Shown: in pieces, positions 29,886-41,800 of the stretch
Position numbering within the stretch: position 1 is the first letter of the stretch
How the letters are laid out: the number at the start of each line of letters is the position of its first letter
NCBI GenBank assembly: GCA_905160935.1
Contig: CAJHZI010000748.1
Location: forward strand, 347,501-411,500
Direction of reading: 5' to 3'
DNA length: 64,000 nt
Source: Enchytraeus crypticus
Lineage: Eukaryota; Annelida; Clitellata; Enchytraeida; Enchytraeidae
Notes under the pieces: generated by a model
The model's database searches: none
What the model saw: the letters and a program-made list of their open reading frames with translations, nothing else
Told to the model about the DNA's origin: nothing
Program-made: the position numbers and the translations under genes

Positions 29886-30046
29886 ACATCATCATCTTCC
29901 CTAGAATCCAAGTTTAACTAGGGTCGGAATACGAATAGACATTCTTTTCCATTCGTTTTAGAAAACCTTGTATCAATTTCTGGAGCCTAGGCGCTCACCA
30001 ACCGAATGTCCTTTCTGACGTTGGTTAGCATCTTAGGGCTTTGTAG
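29886..30046 (+). repeat. Interspersed repeat family D, copy
   Basis: CATCATCATCTTCCCTAGAA, CTAGGGTCGGAATACGAAT and GGCGCTCACCAACCGAATG as at 828, ending with TTTCTGACGTTGG. Confidence 0.75.
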
Positions 30047-30147
30047 CCTTTTACGACACGTGCAGTCCACGGTTGGTCAATTCTTCACAAACTCAGATAC
30101 AACGAAATTTCTACAACAATCACTAGATATTATAAAGATACATCGAC

Positions 30148-30205
30148 AGAGTGGAGGCGTTATATACCATGAACCTGCCAGTAGGCAGTGCGCTGAGAGA
30201 GACAC
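30148..30205 (+). repeat. Family C LINE terminus
   Basis: AGTGGAGGCGTTATATACCA, GAACCTGCCAGTAGGCAGTG and a short GAGAGA tail. Confidence 0.75.
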
Positions 30206-30423
30206 CAATAGCACAGTGCTACATTTGCATGCTGCAATACTAAATCAAAACATATCTAGACAAATAGTCGACTACAAGGTCTGATATATGAAGTTTAATT
30301 AATCTTCACACATTATTCATTTATTTAACGTCAAATTTAAGAAAACCCTTGTGAGTGCGAGCCCTTTAAGCCTTTTAAATGACCTATTGTATCACTAATC
30401 AATATTAAAATAAACTACCTAAT

Positions 30424-33400
30424 TCAATTACTATCAGTTACCTTATGATACTCAGGCGAGAGGGGTGGAGCACTTTGATGATTGACAACCACAGCATACA
30501 AGACCACGCCCATGACAAACACTATGAGCAGAAAGCTTGTGTTGAGCAAGTGAGTCTTGCTAACCTCTCTCTGTCGCTACAACAACAAACAGTTACAGCA
30601 CAAAATAACCTTAATCCTATCCCAACAACAAACAATTGCTGCACACAATAACCGCAATCCTAACCCAACAACTAACAGTTACAGCATAAAATAACCTAAC
30701 TCTAACCCTAAAACTAAGTTGATAGTTATATACATGTAATCTCATTATATGTCTCAACTAATTTTAAAAAGAAGGCTAAGCAGCGAGAGAGAGAGAGAGA
30801 ATGAGAGTGAAAGAGAAAGACGAAGATTAACGTCTTTGAGAGCTTTAAAGAGAGCGGGATCAGGCATATAGTGAGAGAGAATGAGAGTGAGAGAGAGCAT
30901 GAGAGAGAGAAAAAAAGAAAGACAAAGACTAACGTCTTTTAGAGCTTTAGAGAGAGCGTGTTCAGTCATACAGTGAGAGAGAATGAGAGACAGAGAGAGA
31001 GAAAGAGAAAGACAAAGACTAACGTCTTTGAGAGCTTTAAAGAGAGCGGGATCAGTAATATAGTGAGAGAGAAAGAGAGAGGAAGACACAGACTGAGACT
31101 AACGTCTTAGAGAGCTTTAAAGAGAGCGGGATCAGGCATATAGTGAGAGAGAAAGAAAGAGGAAGACATAGACTGAGACTAACATCTTTGAGAGCTTTAG
31201 AGAGAGCCGGATCAGGCATATAGTTGATATTTATCATAGTTTTAGACCGGCAGTAACTGAATGAATCCAGATCCTGCCAGTTAAAACCGGCCCAGTACTC
31301 TTTGCCTCTGTGCTTTTCCTTAAAACAAGGCTTAGGTCTTCTACACAAACAGAGACACTGCTAGCTACACATACATGTCATAGTACGACCGCACATACCA
31401 ACTGCATGTTAAAACATTGGTAATAGTATGATAATATTAAATAAATAAAATAATTAGATAAAATTAATAAATAGCAGTATTACGCTGCTTCATGTACGTA
31501 TGTTTTGCCTGTGTATCTTGTAACATATCGTAGAAGTGCTGTAACTAACTAGCTGTCAACACTTTATAATATATAAATGCAGAAGTATTTCAGAAACCTA
31601 ACTATACAAAAATCTACCACGTACAGTATACAGTTACTATTGCAGCAACCATCCAGTTCCTTGGACATGTTGTTAGCATGCCTGGTTCAAGCAGAAGTCT
31701 ATCAGTTCAAATCCTAAGAGAGATCGTACAGAATGTAGAAATAGACATGAGACTATGTAGCTTACTTTCTGATTAAAGTTTAGCACACACAAGTCACTCC
31801 TGCAACATGTCAGTACCATGTAAGACTGATTGGCAGATCAGTAGTAGAAGCAGGGCTCAAAGCCAGTCCTCGCCCATCAATGACTTTCCAGACAGAACAA
31901 CGACGTTAAATTTGACTTGTTTAGCTGCAGTCACTAGAGTAACGTCACTCTAGTGACGTCACTAGAGTGACGTCACTAGAGTGACGTCACTAGAGTGACG
32001 TCACTAGAGTAACGTCACTAGAGTAACGTCACTAGAGTGACGTCACTAGAGTAACGTCACTAGAGTAACGACACTAGAGTAACGTCACTAGAGTAACGAC
32101 ACTAGAGTAACGTCACTAGAGTAACGACACTAAAGTAACGTCACTAGAGTAACGACACTAGAGCAACGTCACTAGAGTAACGTCACTAGAGTAACGTCAC
32201 TAGAGTAACGACACTAGAGTAACGACACTAGAGTAACGACATGCATGTCTGCTAGAGGAAATGAGAACATATACATCAACAATTGAGCATATAGAAATGG
32301 GCTGAAAAACTTAGTTACTGAGTAAGATATGGAATGACCAATCAAATGGAATCTAAAATAAAAATCTAACAGCTTTCCTACGCAAAATCTTCCTACACGA
32401 TGAGAACTCTGATAAAGATCTTCCTGGCCTACACGATGAGAACTCCGATAAAGATCTTCCTAGCCTACACAATGAGAACTCTGATATAGATCTTCCTGGC
32501 CTACACAATGAGAACTCTGATAAAGATCTTCCTAGCCTACACGATGAGAACTCTGATAAAGATCTTCCTAGCCTACACGATGAGAACTCTGATAAAGATC
32601 TTCCTGGTCTACACAATGAGAACTCTGATAAAGATCTTCCTGGTCTACACAATGAGAACTCTGATAAAGATCTTCCTGGCCTACACGATGAGAACTCTGA
32701 TAAAGATCTTCCTGGCCTACACGATGAGAACTCTGATAAAGATCTTCCTGGCCTACACGATGAGAACTCCGATAGAGACACGGAGAGATGAGGAAGAACT
32801 TACGTCTCGGAGGAATGAGAACTCCGATAGAGAACGGAGAGATGAGGAAGAACTTACGTCTCAGAGGAATGAGAACTCCGATAGAGAACGGAGAGATGAG
32901 GAAGAACTTACGTCTCGGAGGGGAAGAGTCTTTGTGCTCCTCTGAACTCGACACACACCTCCACGCTGGCCGTGTTGCACTCCTGCTGCAGTGGGTTGAG
33001 TTTGGAGCACTGGTCGAGGCTCCACTGATGATTTATCACCATAGACACATTAAACTTCTGAGTGCCTGAGTCACCTGCTCGTGATAATCACAATCAATCT
33101 CAGTGTCAATGTCGGTAAGTTATTCGACCGCGGATCAGTATGTGCGAGGTTCAAATCCTGGGCTCGCCCGTCACTGACATCGCTTTCGAGTGAAGAAACT
33201 GACGCTAACATTAGCTTTTACCAATAATACATCTTACGACGTTCCTTACATACAAAAGATGACCAACAAAAAGTGAACTGATTGTCTCCTTGAGGGTAGT
33301 GCCTGTTGGCAGGTCCATGGTATATATGTCCCCCACACATTTTTATCCTTTGCCTTTCTTTTCATATACACATAAGAATGCGGTATGAAATTTTCTAACA

Positions 33401-35904
33401 TACCAAGTCTTGGTCTTTCCCAACCTCTTTTTCCCATCAATCTTTAGTACTGAATAATTAATTAGTCAATCATACATTTCGTCTATCACAATGAAAACAC
33501 ACAACAAACCGCAAATAGATCTACAATTTATCAACCATCTTCTAATAGCAATAGGTAGTAATATTTAAATTACATGATCATATTGGAACTATCCAAAACA
33601 ATCGGCAGAGAGGGCATTCGGTTGGTGAGCGCCTAGGCTCAAGTAATTGTTACAAAAACTTAAACGAATGGATAAACAGTCTATTCGTATCCCAACACTG
33701 GTTCAACTCGGATTTATGGGAAGATGATGATGATCCTATTGGAACTGATTGATGTGCTGATGTACAGGCTGAATAAAAACAACACCAATAAACTACAAAC
33801 TCAATTGCTGCAAGAAAAACAAACAAGTAGGTTCATAGTGTGTGCAGTGGTATTTTTCTAAAGTCAAACAAAATCTTAACCAGACAGACTTGAGTATGAA
33901 TACGAACCCTTCAATCCAATGAACTTGCCAGGTAGTGAGCCCTGTAAGTGAGTTATATTATGCAGATTGCGCACAAAGTCCATCCTAGGTTGTATGTCTG
34001 CCGTCATCATTACTGAATACCTTCTGCAATAACATACTAACCACCTAATAACTTCCGCAATAACATAATAACCACCTAATAACGTCTACAGTAACATAAA
34101 AGCAAGTGAATAATATTGCCAATAACATGGTAACAACCAAAAAACTTTTTTATTATCTGACCTAACAAGCTATAAGCTTGAAATTAATAAACTAAATAAA
34201 ACTTAAATTAATGCATGATAAATGAAAAAGTAAAAGAATATAATTTTCTCTAATTTATTTAATTTATTTGTCTATTGCACGCTTTTCGAAGTACATGTGT
34301 GCCATGTTTCGTGTTCTTTTCGTTTCGAACACTTTATCTCTTTGCCTTGTTTCGCTGAACATGATTTCACTTTGTATAGTGTACCTTTTATTGTGTACTT
34401 ACTGTACTTATGCTACCATATTTTTGGTGAAATAAAGATGCATATATAAGACATCTACAGCTGATGTACATCACAGGGACAGCATACAGTGGGTCGTCAA
34501 GGTCTAAAGGTACTGATGTGTACACAGCTATACAGCGGGCATTTAATATTAAAACACACCAGTAAAACAAAAATTTAACGCCCAGGTTCCTCACACGAGG
34601 ATGATGTCAGGGACGTCTCAAGCAGAACACTCAAAAATGCTGGTAAAGCTAATTTTAACGTCAGTTTCCTCACTCAAAAGCAATGTCAGGGACGGGTGAG
34701 CCCAATTATGAAAATTTCTGTTCTGTATCATCAGAAAGCAAATGTATCGACCGATTGAATATACTAATATTACATGTATGTGATGTATAGACAGTTACTA
34801 CTGTCAGTAACAGTTAGCGACTGCTAACAGTCTCTAACAGTTACTGAGAGTCAACAGTTAGCGACTGTTAACAGTCCCTAACAGTTACTGACAGTCAACA
34901 GTTAGCGACTACTCAGTATAAGAGATCTATGATATGATATGTTCAGTGTAATAATAATAATAATAATAATAAAGGTTTAACGTCCGTTTCCTCATCCAAG
35001 GATGGTGTCAGGGACGTCCCCAACAGCACACATCACCACAGATCAATTCACCCAGACCAATCTGCAAAAGAAATGTGCTGAGGAGAAGTAAGGTCCTAAA
35101 CGAAAGCCGGTCCGGTGATCAAAAAACGGTAATCTGATAAGAGATCATATCTCTCAGATCATATGGATAAGAGATCGTGTAAGAGATCTATGACTCACTG
35201 TAGCTGACTCCTCCTGGCCTCTCGCTGGTCCCACACAGGAGGCCACAGGTGTGGCCCATGTACGTTCACCGCTCCAGCGCCCGTCTCCGTCGTGTTCTCT
35301 TGTATCACGCAGAACTCCAGGCTAGCAAAATTACCCAGAAACATGTTCCAGTCCTTAATAAATCAATCAATCAATCAATCCATAGAACAATCAATCAATA
35401 AGAATTTAACGTCCGGTTCCTCACCATAAGGCAATGTCAGGGACGTACCAATCGGGCTTCAATCGGGTTACCAGTTAATCAATCAATTAATCCTTCAAGC
35501 TATAAATTTATTAATTAAATACTGAATCTATCAGAGCGTAAATCAATCAATCAATTAATCCATCAGTCCATCTGTCAGACAGTCAGTCAATCAGTTAATC
35601 ATCAATCAATCAATTATTCTGCCACACCCCATATAACCCCAGCATAGAAAAGTCGTCTAAAAGAGAAACCCAATTTAGCACAAGACTGTGTCGCAGTATA
35701 ACAAAGAAAAACTACCTGAGAGACGTCAGGATTGTGAATGGTGGCGCTGGCTTTGACGTAGTAGGCGAGAGTGCTGAGGATAACGACAATGATGAGAGAA
35801 GTGAGAGTAAAGAGAACGAGCGGCGGGTGAGAGACTATGAACGTCTGAACGTTTGACACGGTAGCATAGCCGCACCGCCCGGACAAGTGAGGCCTCATCG
35901 CCAC
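30424..35904 (-). CDS. TMEM248: TMEM248-like two-pass membrane protein, complete, 6 exons
   Basis: Exons, minus strand: 35716-35904, 35199-35353, 33908-34023, 32912-33074, 31184-31340, 30424-30576. Every junction is GT-AG and the phases close to 933 bases, 310 residues (human TMEM248 has 314). Residues 20-48 read VQTFIVSHPPLVLFTLTSLI then a helix, matching the VYISSRPPLVVF start of TMEM248. Exon 2 starts DWNMFLGNFASLEFCV (TMEM248: DWNTFLLRFNDLDLCV). Exon 3 has NLHNITHLQGSLPGKFIGLK. The lumenal loop holds NTT, NIT and NVS glycosylation sequons. Helix 2 (about 273-291) is TSFLLIVFVMGVVLYAVVV. The TMEM219/TMEM248 family is poorly characterised; a membrane protein of unknown role. An alternative end splices at AAG/GTAACT 11 bases before the called stop region. 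Donors of exons 4 and 5 are tandemly duplicated. Confidence 0.9.
30785..31184 (-). repeat. Degenerate tandem copies of the TMEM248-like exon 5 end and donor
   Basis: Downstream of the true donor (GAT/GTTAGT at 31183) the block PDPAL-KALKD plus GTTAGT recurs at about 31101, 31020, 30930 and 30828, each followed by a CT-rich stretch. Unit length is about 80-100 bp. Each copy keeps the last about 40 exon bases and a potential donor. Phase shows that only the first copy joins exon 6 in frame. Confidence 0.85.
31934..32244. repeat. 14-bp minisatellite with CRE-like palindromes
   Basis: About 22 units of ACTAGAGTAACGTC / ACTAGAGTGACGTC. The left units contain the perfect palindrome TGACGTCA in a GTGACGTCAC context; to the right it decays to TAACGTCA and TAACGACA. 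In TMEM248-like intron 4. Confidence 0.95.
32389..32770. repeat. 36-bp minisatellite in TMEM248-like intron 4
   Basis: About 11 units of GAGAACTCTGATAAAGATCT plus TCCTGGCCTACACGAT. Because 36 is a multiple of three, several frames on both strands stay open as 12-residue repeats; these are not genes. The unit shares GAGAACTCCGATA with the adjoining 54-bp donor array. Confidence 0.95.
32764..32925 (-). repeat. Triplicated donor of TMEM248-like exon 4 (54-bp period)
   Basis: On the minus strand the block CTCCGAGAC/GTAAGTTCTTCC occurs three times at 54-bp spacing; the first is the true exon 4 donor at 32911. The others lie near 32857 and 32803. Reading on past the first donor meets TAA at once, so use of a downstream copy would truncate the protein. 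Confidence 0.9.
33101..33224 (+). mobile_element. tRNA-SINE family A in TMEM248-like intron 3, antisense
   Basis: GTGTCAATGTCGGTAAGTTA, ACCGCGGATCAGTATGTGC, AGGTTCAAATCCTGG and GCTTTCGAGTGAAGAAACTG. It ends only about 27 bp from the exon 4 acceptor. Confidence 0.85.
33283..33447 (-). mobile_element. LINE 3-prime end, family C, inverted
   Basis: GGTAGTGCCTGTTGGCAGGT is the terminal box complement; the minus strand then reads GRERPRLGMLENF-like and SYVYMKRKAKDKN. In TMEM248-like intron 3. Confidence 0.75.
33605..33738 (-). repeat. Interspersed repeat family D, inverted
   Basis: CATTCGGTTGGTGAGCGCCT, GTCTATTCGTATCCCAACAC and GGGAAGATGATGATGAT. Confidence 0.75.
34573..34706 (-). repeat. Adjacent SINE termini (families F and A)
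   Basis: AATTTAACGCCCAGGTTCCT with GATGATGTCAGGGACGTC (family F core), followed at 34637 by GCTGGTAAAGCTAATTTTAA with AAAAGCAATGTCAGGGACGG (family A). Confidence 0.7.
34788..34915. repeat. Short tandem repeat of GTTACTGACAGTCAACAGTTAGCG type
   Basis: About two and a half units of 50-55 bp built from AACAGTTAGCGACT and CTAACAGTTACTG. In TMEM248-like intron 2. Confidence 0.75.
34968..35040 (+). repeat. SINE family F terminus
   Basis: A (AAT)n run then AAGGTTTAACGTCCGTTTCC and GATGGTGTCAGGGACGTCC. Confidence 0.7.
35368..35470 (+). repeat. SINE family F terminus with (AATC)n
   Basis: CAATCAATCAATCAATC, AATTTAACGTCCGGTTCCTC and AAGGCAATGTCAGGGACGT, starting 15 bp upstream of the exon 2 acceptor of the TMEM248-like gene. 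Confidence 0.75.
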
Positions 35905-35929
35905 CTGGTGTTCAAATATTGTAACATAA

Positions 35930-36200
35930 TTATTATTAAATTAAATAATAATAATATGATGCTGACGATGTCAAGATAATAATAAAATAATATATAACGA
36001 TAATCGGAGTAAATGACAATGTTGTATGAGGAAATGGACATTAAACCTTTATTATTATTATTATTACTATTATATTTATTTTGTAGGGTGTATAAAATAA
36101 ATATAATAATAATAATAATTTTTATGGTTATTAATGTTATTATAATAATAAATATAACAATAATAATATTAGTAGTAATAATCTACCTAACAGTCTAACT
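35930..36200. repeat. (AAT)n-rich low-complexity stretch
   Basis: TAATAATAA and TTATTATTA runs. Apparent Ile/Leu-rich frames are artefacts. Confidence 0.8.
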
Positions 36201-38830
36201 AACAGTCTAATAAGTGATGTCTAAACGATGGTTGAACAAGCGCGGCATACTTTACTCTAATACATATAATTTGAAGTATGAAGAGTTGCATTAAATGTTA
36301 AAAAAATTTGCCATTGAAGCATTAAAGCCAAAAATTAAAATCTTCAAAACTGTAGTGGAACCAAATTCAAGCCAACGAGCAAAGCATTATTAGGCAAATG
36401 ATGTAAAGCCAATCCACAGAAAATCAGTCAGAAGAACTGAATACAACCAGAAAGAAAAATTCTGAAAACTCAGAAAAGACAGAAAATAATGAAAATGCAC
36501 AAAATATTAAGCAAGAATGAACAACAGAGAATTTAACTTTAGTTTTATACAGATTTAATGAGATCATACTAAACTTAGTAACGGAATACAAGACTTTTTC
36601 TATGCTATGTATTTTTAACTATACATCACTATATCTCTTAGTGCACTGCCTACTGGCAGGTCCATGGTATATAACGCCACCAATAATCTCTATCTTCCAT
36701 TTTCATGTCCACAAACGAGTGGATCTTTAAATCATGCATAACATTCTATTTAATATTGGAATACATCATGATACATCTTTAGAAAGTTAGAATGCTGCAT
36801 CATACTTACTCTGAGTTTCTGCACGCAGCCTTTGAGTAGCTTAGAGAAATGAATTCTGCAGACTTTGAGGAAAGCCACTATGAAATATTAGGTGGAGAGG
36901 AGGGAGGGTCTAGACCCCCTCAGCCTCATTCATTGATCGGTAACGGTATAATCCAGTGCAGGCGACACCTGGTGACACAAATAAAATACTTAAAATATTA
37001 ATTAGTTTATTTCATTGTGCAAGATTGTACATATAAACAGATAAATTTTACATATAATCATAAATCATAAAAATAATAATCATAACTAAGATTTAAGAAT
37101 TAAATAATCATAACTCTCTTTGAGCTATGTTTGGCGTCACATTTGTGACACTAGAGTAGTCTCTCCAACCCTCCCTCCTCCTCCATTCATCTCGGTCCAT
37201 TACAAAATTATACAAGCCGTCACCTGCAGGGTTGAACTTGGTATCTAATGTACTTAAATCTTTATTATATTATTTAATAAGTTATATTTTTCCCATATTT
37301 TAATTAAGTTATATTTTTCCCATACCACTCTTTAGTTTATTAGTTGCTAATCTACACAGACGTGTTTTTCTTATTGGAGTATTTCCATGTAGCCTTAACG
37401 TATGTGCTATCCCACTTGACCTTTTTTCTTCATCATTTCATTCCAAGAAATTTGTTTTGTCCTTTCATAAAGTTCATCATTTTTATTATTTATGAATAAT
37501 GTACATTTAATATATTTTAAAATTAGTTTTCTATGAAATATGTCAATACCATTTTCTGTGTTTGTTGATTATTTCCCATTTCTCGTTAAAATACTATACT
37601 TTGCAGGTATATAAAAATACAGGTTTTACATACCTATCACATATTTTTATTCTTAATGTGATATCAATTTTCCATAAGTTAATTTTAGTTTATATTTCTT
37701 ATATTCCATCATTGTTAATTATTTCCTATGGTTAATATCTTTATTAGTGTCTAACACACTTACTGAGTACTTTGTATTTTTCCATTTTTGATATCATTAC
37801 TTTTATTCAGTATTATTTTTCCGTATTATCTTTATTTATTTTCAAATCTCTTCTAATTAATTAATTTTCAACATAAGTTTTTAATTTATCAGAGTTGTTT
37901 CATCCAATGAGAATCCACCATATGTCATCTTCAAATTGTTGGTCTATTATATTATTACTTTGTTCATTCATTTCCAATTCTATTCCCTTTACTTTGGACT
38001 GATTTTCTGGATTTTGGAATTTGCACCGGTTTTGGACCCTCTTTTTGCTCGCCAGCTTGATTTTGTCTCAATACTACTCGATGTTGTCACTGATGACTAT
38101 AGCACTCTAATTGCAGTTGTTATTATTATTATTCCAGTAAGTGTGATCATTCAATTCTTTAGGTAAACCATCTTCCGAATGTCATTGCTAAATCAAGTGT
38201 GAATAAAATTGGGCTAATTTTTTTGCAGCAATTGAGAAAAATCTCACTGCGGTAATCCTATGTTTGTTTTTAACTTTCTCTCCTAATCAATTATCATTAT
38301 GGACATTAATTTATACTTTTAATGTAACACACTTTATAAGAAACTTAACTCTAAATGTAAACAAACCAATGTAAACAACGTGAATAATATCCAAAGCATA
38401 TGATCCCGGTTTTATAAAAACGAACAAACTATGGTACATAGCTAAATTCTAATACCATGACAAAGAACAAGAACTGTAGTCGACTTTTATACAAATTTTA
38501 TTTTAATAAAACAATAGATTGCAGCATGTATTACAGAGACATCTCTTTGCTAATCATAACAATTAAATATTCAGCTAAGTTAAGACATTTAGGAAATTGG
38601 AAATACAATAATGTTTTGAGCTTATTAATCATTATTAACTTCTCAGATGTCTACCACAGTGTACCGGAGTTACACTGTGTTTCTAATTGAATGTTTCAAT
38701 TAAGCTAATTAATAAACTAAAGTAAGCTCATTTTTCTGAGGCGGAGCAATGCTGAAGCTGAAACTCTTAAATAAGTGTATCTTAATTCTTATAGCAGATA
38801 TCACTTTTGCTGAGATAAAGTACGCATTTC
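36201..38830. other. Gene-free stretch between TMEM248-like and SMYD4-like genes
   Basis: Holds a weak family E fragment (36330-36440, minus), a family C LINE terminus (36633-36740, minus: CTCTTAGTGCACTGCCTACT) and a family E 3-prime UTR copy at 37976-38135 (plus: TTGCACCGGTTTTGGACCCT, TCAATACTACTCGATGTTG). A possible LINE coding scrap at 37140-37240 (minus) is too short to assign. The rest is AT-rich. Confidence 0.65.
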
Positions 38831-41800
38831 TTATTTTATGCGTGTATTACCGTTACAACTAAGAATTCTAAAGCATTGTCTCAATATGGCTTGACAGGAG
38901 TAAAAATCCCGCCACGGCAGCGCCAGTGACTCCTGCATATTCGCCAGATGTCGGCACAGTACAGACAAAGCCTTTGTCAAGTGACCCTCACTGACTGAAC
39001 TAACGGCAGCTCTAAATTCATCGTGACTCTGACTCAGCCGCTGCACCACCTGAAGTAGATCCGCCTTTCCATGCTCCTTACAGCACCTCACACACACCCC
39101 GTCACCGCTCAGAGTGCCTTTGTGGCACTCAGCACACAGTAAGGTCGGGTTTTGATCCGGTAGCTCACTAGATTGCGGCCAATCATTTACACAAGCAACA
39201 CACTGACAGGGAAAGAAATATCCCTCTGATAGGTAGACCTGTCTGCTGGATTTAGAATGCGTGAGAAAAGTCTGCCCGTAGTCTATGAGTATCTCCTCGC
39301 CTTCCTTTATCTTCTTTATCGTTCTCATCGTGCAGCGACTTCCATCGAACAGGAGATCTACGCTGGGATCGCACGAGTGATTGACAAGGGCGGTGATAGG
39401 GTAAATAGCCACGCCTATCTCTCGCAGTCGCCATCTTGACAGAACATCTGGAAGTGACTCGACAGGTTTGGACGCGGTGAGATCTGATTGGACGGCAGTC
39501 GTGTCATAGACGATGAACGCGTTGCACTGAATCAGCTGAAGATGTCTAATTAGAGCGGCGAGTATGGCAGCCCTATCGAACTCCAGTTCATTGCTACCAT
39601 TTTTAACAGATAGTTTTTCAATGGCTTCATGAGTGTCGGACCGGTCGGCTACAGTTGTACTACAGGAAACTAATGACGCTGAAGAGGGTTTACCTGTTAA
39701 TGCAGTGGACTTAGCAAACACCACCTCACCCAGTCTCATCAGATAGTATGCCTCTACGAGCATAGCCAACTGCACCGAATCACTCCTTTCCGCCTTTTCA
39801 TGCCCAGTCATCGTTCTCACCATATCTGGGTAGGTCGTCCCCATACACTTCAGTTGTCTCTTTTTCTCTTCGACGTCTTCATCGCGTGAAAATATGTCCA
39901 TCACGCTTTGCAATCCTCCAATTAGTAGCATCCTGAAAGCCAGAGAAGATTGTATGGAAATGGATTCCGTATCTCGGCAATTGAGTGTCCCACATTCGTA
40001 TCCATGATAATCCTTCCAGGCTATTTGCGCACAAGCTGGACTGCAGAAGATGACGTCACTACAACGTAAGCACGGATATACGAGATTAGCAAGCCTCATA
40101 CAGTGATGACAATGAGTTTTAGAGTACTTAGAACTCAGTACACCAGCTGTGGGATACTCCACTGATATAGCTCTCCCTGGTTCAATATCTCGACGCGATA
40201 CAGAGTACCTCCCTGCATGCTCCGAGTACTGCAACTCCACTGCATCGAATAGAGAACTGCTGACTGAATACGTAAAAAACTCATCATCGTCATCGCTGGA
40301 AGATTTATTCACCCGTTTAACGTCAGCTTTAGTGGAGCCACCTTTGAGTCGAGATCTCAGTTTAATGAGCGACTGATACACGTCATCATGCAGCAAATCA
40401 GCGGAGCATGAGTTTTCTGATTTCTTGCAATTTTTATTCAAATTTCGTTTTGCTTCAGCTTCTGTTACAGCATCTGTACCGTGCGAAGATTTCCTAACGC
40501 CTCTATCATTTCCGTTCCAAATCAAACCACTACCGCCGTTCTTGTTTTCTATACTGTCATTGTTACTAGGTAAATTACTTTCGCTGTCAGTTCGTTCCAA
40601 GCACTTGGTCCCACCAAAAACTTTCTTCATTTCAACCCCACCACTGTCATCTTGTGACTTCTCATCAACCATATCTCTGATCGTCCTCGTTTTCTCATAT
40701 TCTAATATGGCCTCCTCAATGGCTGCCAATGATTCCAGATGTAGCCCTAATTCATGACAACATCGAGCCCTTCTTTCGAGAAGCTTATAAGTTATGTTGA
40801 CCGGATATCCATAATTGATGGCCTCCTCAATGTCACAGAGAGCCTCTCTGTAGTTCTTGAGATGAAAGAGGGCAGCAGAGCGATTGGCGAGGACTAAGGC
40901 AAGCGGATTTTCATCATCGTCGAGTGTTTGTTGATCTACAGAACTTTCGCAATCTTGGTTCGCGTTCTCAGCGAATGAGAGCTCTGATTGGATGATGAGG
41001 GGAGCTAATAGAATGGCTTCGTTGTATTTTGATACGCTTTCTAGAAATCTCTTCGCAGAGAACAACTTGTTACCTGAAATTAAACAAATTAAAAGGAAAC
41101 TGAAAGAATTATCGATTCTGGAAAACAATTTCTACCATCTCATCTCATTACCATCGCATCAACATTTTGAACATTTTTGGTTAAATTGTACCAAGAAGTC
41201 CCCAGATTCCACATCTTGCTTTGGTAGATCTTGTATAAGATTTAATGCGATCAAATTAATGGAGATATCAGATTAATCTGCCCAACACTCAGTTAGTTTC
41301 CGTGCTAGGTGTGCTTGAGTTTCATCCGTAAACACTCATTAAATGAAACGATCAACTACGTCGATATCTATCACTTTTAATACCGCATGTTAAAACCGTT
41401 AGGCAATTTAGACAATTTTCTGTATAACCAGTCCAGTGAATGTCCAAGATTTTACTCTCAGATCAGCGCGGCTGGGACTCGAACCCATGAGGGTTCAATT
41501 CAACTTAGGATCTGTCATTTAAAACTTCATGACGTTACACCTACGCTACTGAGACATTCAATAATAATTGAAAAGGCTAAACTCACAATATAGTGAGGCG
41601 CTCTCCCATGATCTTATCTAGCAATTTCATTACCTTACATTTAAATTATTTAGAAGTTTAATTTTATATACCCCGTGGAATTGTGTATATATACTGATCC
41701 ACACAATTTTACTCTCTGATCATCTAAGAGCTAGTACCCAAGAGGGTTCAATTCAACACAGGGCGTCCACTTATTATTTAATAGTTTCACACCTGCCGCT

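Noticed and set aside
32353-32954. Long open frames on both strands made of 12- and 18-residue repeats
   Set aside because: They follow from 36- and 54-bp tandem units (multiples of three) inside a TMEM248-like intron; frames are open on both strands at once and no protein family is seen.
37140-37240. A minus-strand frame with LYNFVMDRDEWRRREGW, possibly a LINE C-terminus
   Set aside because: Too short and without flanking LINE motifs; similarity is only a general impression.
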